This document shows positions 62,501-64,000 of a stretch of 64,000 nucleotides of DNA, piece by piece (positions within the stretch are counted from its first letter, which is position 1; each line of letters starts with the position of its first letter). The DNA comes from Anaeromyces robustus. Lineage: Eukaryota > Neocallimastigomycota > Neocallimastigomycetes > Neocallimastigales > Neocallimastigaceae. A model generated the notes under the pieces. The model did not search any database, was not told the DNA's origin, and worked only from the letters and a program-made list of their open reading frames with translations. The position numbers were made by a program, and so were the translations under genes. The stretch lies in assembly GCA_002104895.1 (NCBI GenBank), contig MCFG01000122.1, positions 38,501 to 102,500 of the forward strand, in the 5' to 3' direction.

Positions 62501-62791
62501 AGCTCTAGTGATATGACAGTAAAAGTACAAAATTATGTTACAGGTGCATTAATACATAATATTTCTTTGACACCTAATTGGGCAACTACTATCAAATTTA
62601 CTGAAGATGGTTCAATTTTTGGTCTTGGCTGTTCAGATAATAGTCTTTTAATCTATTCTACAGCAACGGGAAAATTTGAACGTCAAATTAGAATATTTAA
62701 TTTTGGTATTACAAGTATTGCGTTTGATCAAGAATTAGAATATGCTTTAATTGGCACAAGTGAAGGCATTATTCAAAAAGTTCCACTTTAA
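59555..62791 (+). CDS. WD40-repeat protein with long helical/disordered N-terminus, 3 exons
   Basis: Spliced protein of about 894 aa. Exons: 59555-59734, 59939-60909, 61258-62791; GT-AG, frame closes. The C-terminal part (about 602-894) is a beta-propeller: WLTAGYDGTIKIYDMKKRKL, YIVSCSFDQSIKIWNAKTAK, GHTDSIITCEVTPNSRYIIS, DCSIRVWEFGTG, WVKVIKVSPDGKYMVSGGLD, KKIYVWDIKFLV, then two weaker blades (MISSSSDMTVKVQN and GCSDNSLLIYSTATG), so six or seven blades. Before it is an all-helical segment (about 465-595, with DYTLMCISNLLVVLSFASVL and HKFQLFHYICTCLDI) and a Lys/Ser-rich disordered region. The N-terminal 60 residues (IKVLYELKHMSTQLDVDFLK, DSADFRSAYYQ) also look ordered. I cannot name an ortholog. 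It is probably a scaffold. The ATG at 59555 follows AACA; upstream in-frame codons lack an ATG. Confidence 0.88.
60979..61120 (+). repeat. 20-bp minisatellite with 60-bp higher-order period
   Basis: About seven copies of TTATTTATTATTATTATTAA in intron 2 of the WD40 gene. A T-to-C variant (TCATTTATTA) appears at 61041 and 61101, exactly three units apart, indicating a 60-bp higher-order duplication. Confidence 0.9.
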
Positions 62792-63169
62792 ATATACATA
62801 TGCAATTATTAAAAACAATAATTACAATTAAAAATAATAATAATAATAATAAAATATGTATCAATAAAAATATAAATAAAAATAAAATAAATAATAAAAT
62901 AAAAGTTTAAAAAAAAAGCAAGCATATCTGCAAATAAATTTTCTAAATTTAAAAAAAGTTTTTTTAATAATTTATTTTGTTTATTTTGTTTATTTTATTT
63001 ATACAATTATTTGTATATATTACAATTGTTTTTATAATTTATTTGCCGTGAATATATATAATTTTCAATTCACTTTTTCTTTATTTTAAATCTTTTGCTT
63101 TCTTTTTTTTTTTTTTTTCGTTCTTTTCTTTTTTTTTTTAATTAATATTTTTCATTTATTTTAAACTTC
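62792..63169. other. Convergent 3' spacer
   Basis: Under 400 bp between the WD40 gene (+) and cyclophilin (-). A/T-rich, no gene. Confidence 0.75.
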
Positions 63170-64000
63170 CTATAATTCAGCTTTAGCATTGTTTTCAACT
63201 GGAAGTTCACCACAGTCAGCAATAATAACTGGAGTAGCTGGTCTGTCACCTGGAAGAGTTTTAGTAGTTTCAATAGCAGTAACTACATCCATACCTTCAA
63301 TAACCTTACCGAAGACTTTATAAAATTAAACAAATAAATAAAAAATATTAACATCATTTTAAAATATAAAAAAGTTTAAAAATTAATTTATACTTAAAAA
63401 ACTTACCAACGTGACGACCATCTAACCAAGAAGTGGTAACAGTAGTAATGAAGAACTATATAAAAATAAAAATATATAAATTATATTTAAGTTATATTAT
63501 TTTTCACGAATATTTCCATAAAATACTGACTACTTTTCTTTTTAGTTTTACTTACTTGACTACCGTTAGTATCACGACCAGCATTAGCCATAGAAAGAAT
63601 ACCTGGGCCAGTGTGTCTAAGCTTGAAGTTTTCATCAGCAAATCTTTCACCGTAAATAGACTTACCACCAGTACCATCACCACGAGTGAAATCACCACCT
63701 TGAATCATGAAATTCTTAATAACACGGTGGAACTTAGAATTCTTGTAACCATAACCTTTCTGTTTTGTTATTTAATAAATGAAATTAAAATGTTTACTAT
63801 TACTATATTATTCTCCTTTATTTTTGAAAAAAAGTAATCTTATATTATCAAGCATTTATAAATACAAAATATTATATATCTTTCATTTAACTCAAAAAAA
63901 AAACAATAAGAAAATAAATATATATATACTTCTCCAGTGGCTAAAGCACGGAAGTTTTCAACAGTTTTTGGAACAACTTCACCATATAAACCTAAAACAA
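63170..64000 (-). CDS. Cyclophilin B-type peptidyl-prolyl isomerase, 5' end beyond the window
   Basis: Partial: exons 63930-64000 (continues off the edge), 63556-63759, 63407-63455, 63170-63315; GT-AG introns, frame intact. The visible part reads [40 protein letters not shown] with the catalytic Arg of [63 protein letters not shown], then [17 protein letters not shown] and a final KAEL. Cyclophilins catalyse prolyl cis-trans isomerisation and bind cyclosporin A. The [36 protein letters not shown] block matches animal cyclophilin B, the ER form, more than cytosolic CypA; a cyclophilin B of this kind has, to my knowledge, been described from the gut fungus Orpinomyces. C-terminal KAEL may act as an ER-retention-like signal. 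A signal peptide cannot be checked here. Less AT-rich codons suggest high expression. Confidence 0.93.

Overview
The window is a eukaryotic nuclear segment with extreme A+T content. Genes are islands split by short AT-rich GT-AG introns and separated by long near-pure A/T spacers full of homopolymers and TAA/TTA/TTTTA arrays. The best fit is an anaerobic gut fungus (Neocallimastigomycota) or another very AT-rich zoosporic fungus. The reasons are: fungal-type Elongator, GET, NOC2 and uS8 genes; a dynein light intermediate chain with its cargo-adaptor helix; an endoplasmic-reticulum-type cyclophilin B; a decayed ankyrin-repeat gene of the style abundant in gut fungi; Asn-rich low complexity; and a fungal-style LINE. 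The species is an inference; no marker gene settles it.

Layout, left to right. 0.9-3.4 kb (+): RRM plus FtsJ-like methyltransferase, 8 exons. 4.0-6.1 kb (+): Elongator subunit ELP4, whose first intron looks like a U12-type AT-AC intron. 7.7-10.8 kb (+): cytoplasmic dynein light intermediate chain, 9 exons. 11.9-14.1 kb (-): intronless secreted protein with a small double-psi beta-barrel-like domain, a dibasic processing site and a long acidic repeat tail. 17.6-18.8 kb (-): type I single-pass membrane protein. 18.8-27.3 kb: gene desert with one ankyrin pseudogene. 27.3-32.9 kb (-): LINE with an intact 1474-codon ORF, followed by older retroelement tails. 33.2-34.0 kb: large TTA/TTAACTA array. 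35.6-40.0 kb (+): Asn-rich protein of unknown function with all introns in phase 1. 41.2-41.6 kb (-): small conserved fungal protein of unknown function. 42.2-43.0 kb: remnant with LTR-like ends. 44.1-48.0 kb (+): CHERP-like splicing factor (CID, RS, G-patch, zinc knuckle). 48.6-49.2 kb (-): ribosomal protein uS8. 50.4-53.9 kb (-): NOC2, 11 exons. 55.8-58.0 kb (+): GET2/CAMLG-type receptor. 59.6-62.8 kb (+): WD40 protein. 63.2 kb to the right edge (-): cyclophilin B, 5' part missing.

The genes are mostly unrelated housekeeping functions: tRNA wobble modification (ELP4), ribosome production (uS8, NOC2), splicing (CHERP), tail-anchored protein insertion (GET2), secretory folding (CypB) and microtubule transport (dynein LIC). 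There is no operon-like or defence cluster, and I see no evidence of a novel multi-gene system. The observations most worth checking are the AT-AC intron, the secreted barrel protein with its acidic tail, the zinc-knuckle CHERP architecture, the intact LINE with an Asn-rich insertion, the displaced GET2 motif, and a palindromic motif upstream of the uS8 gene. Exon joins were read by eye from splice signals and reading frame; every complete multi-exon model closes in frame.
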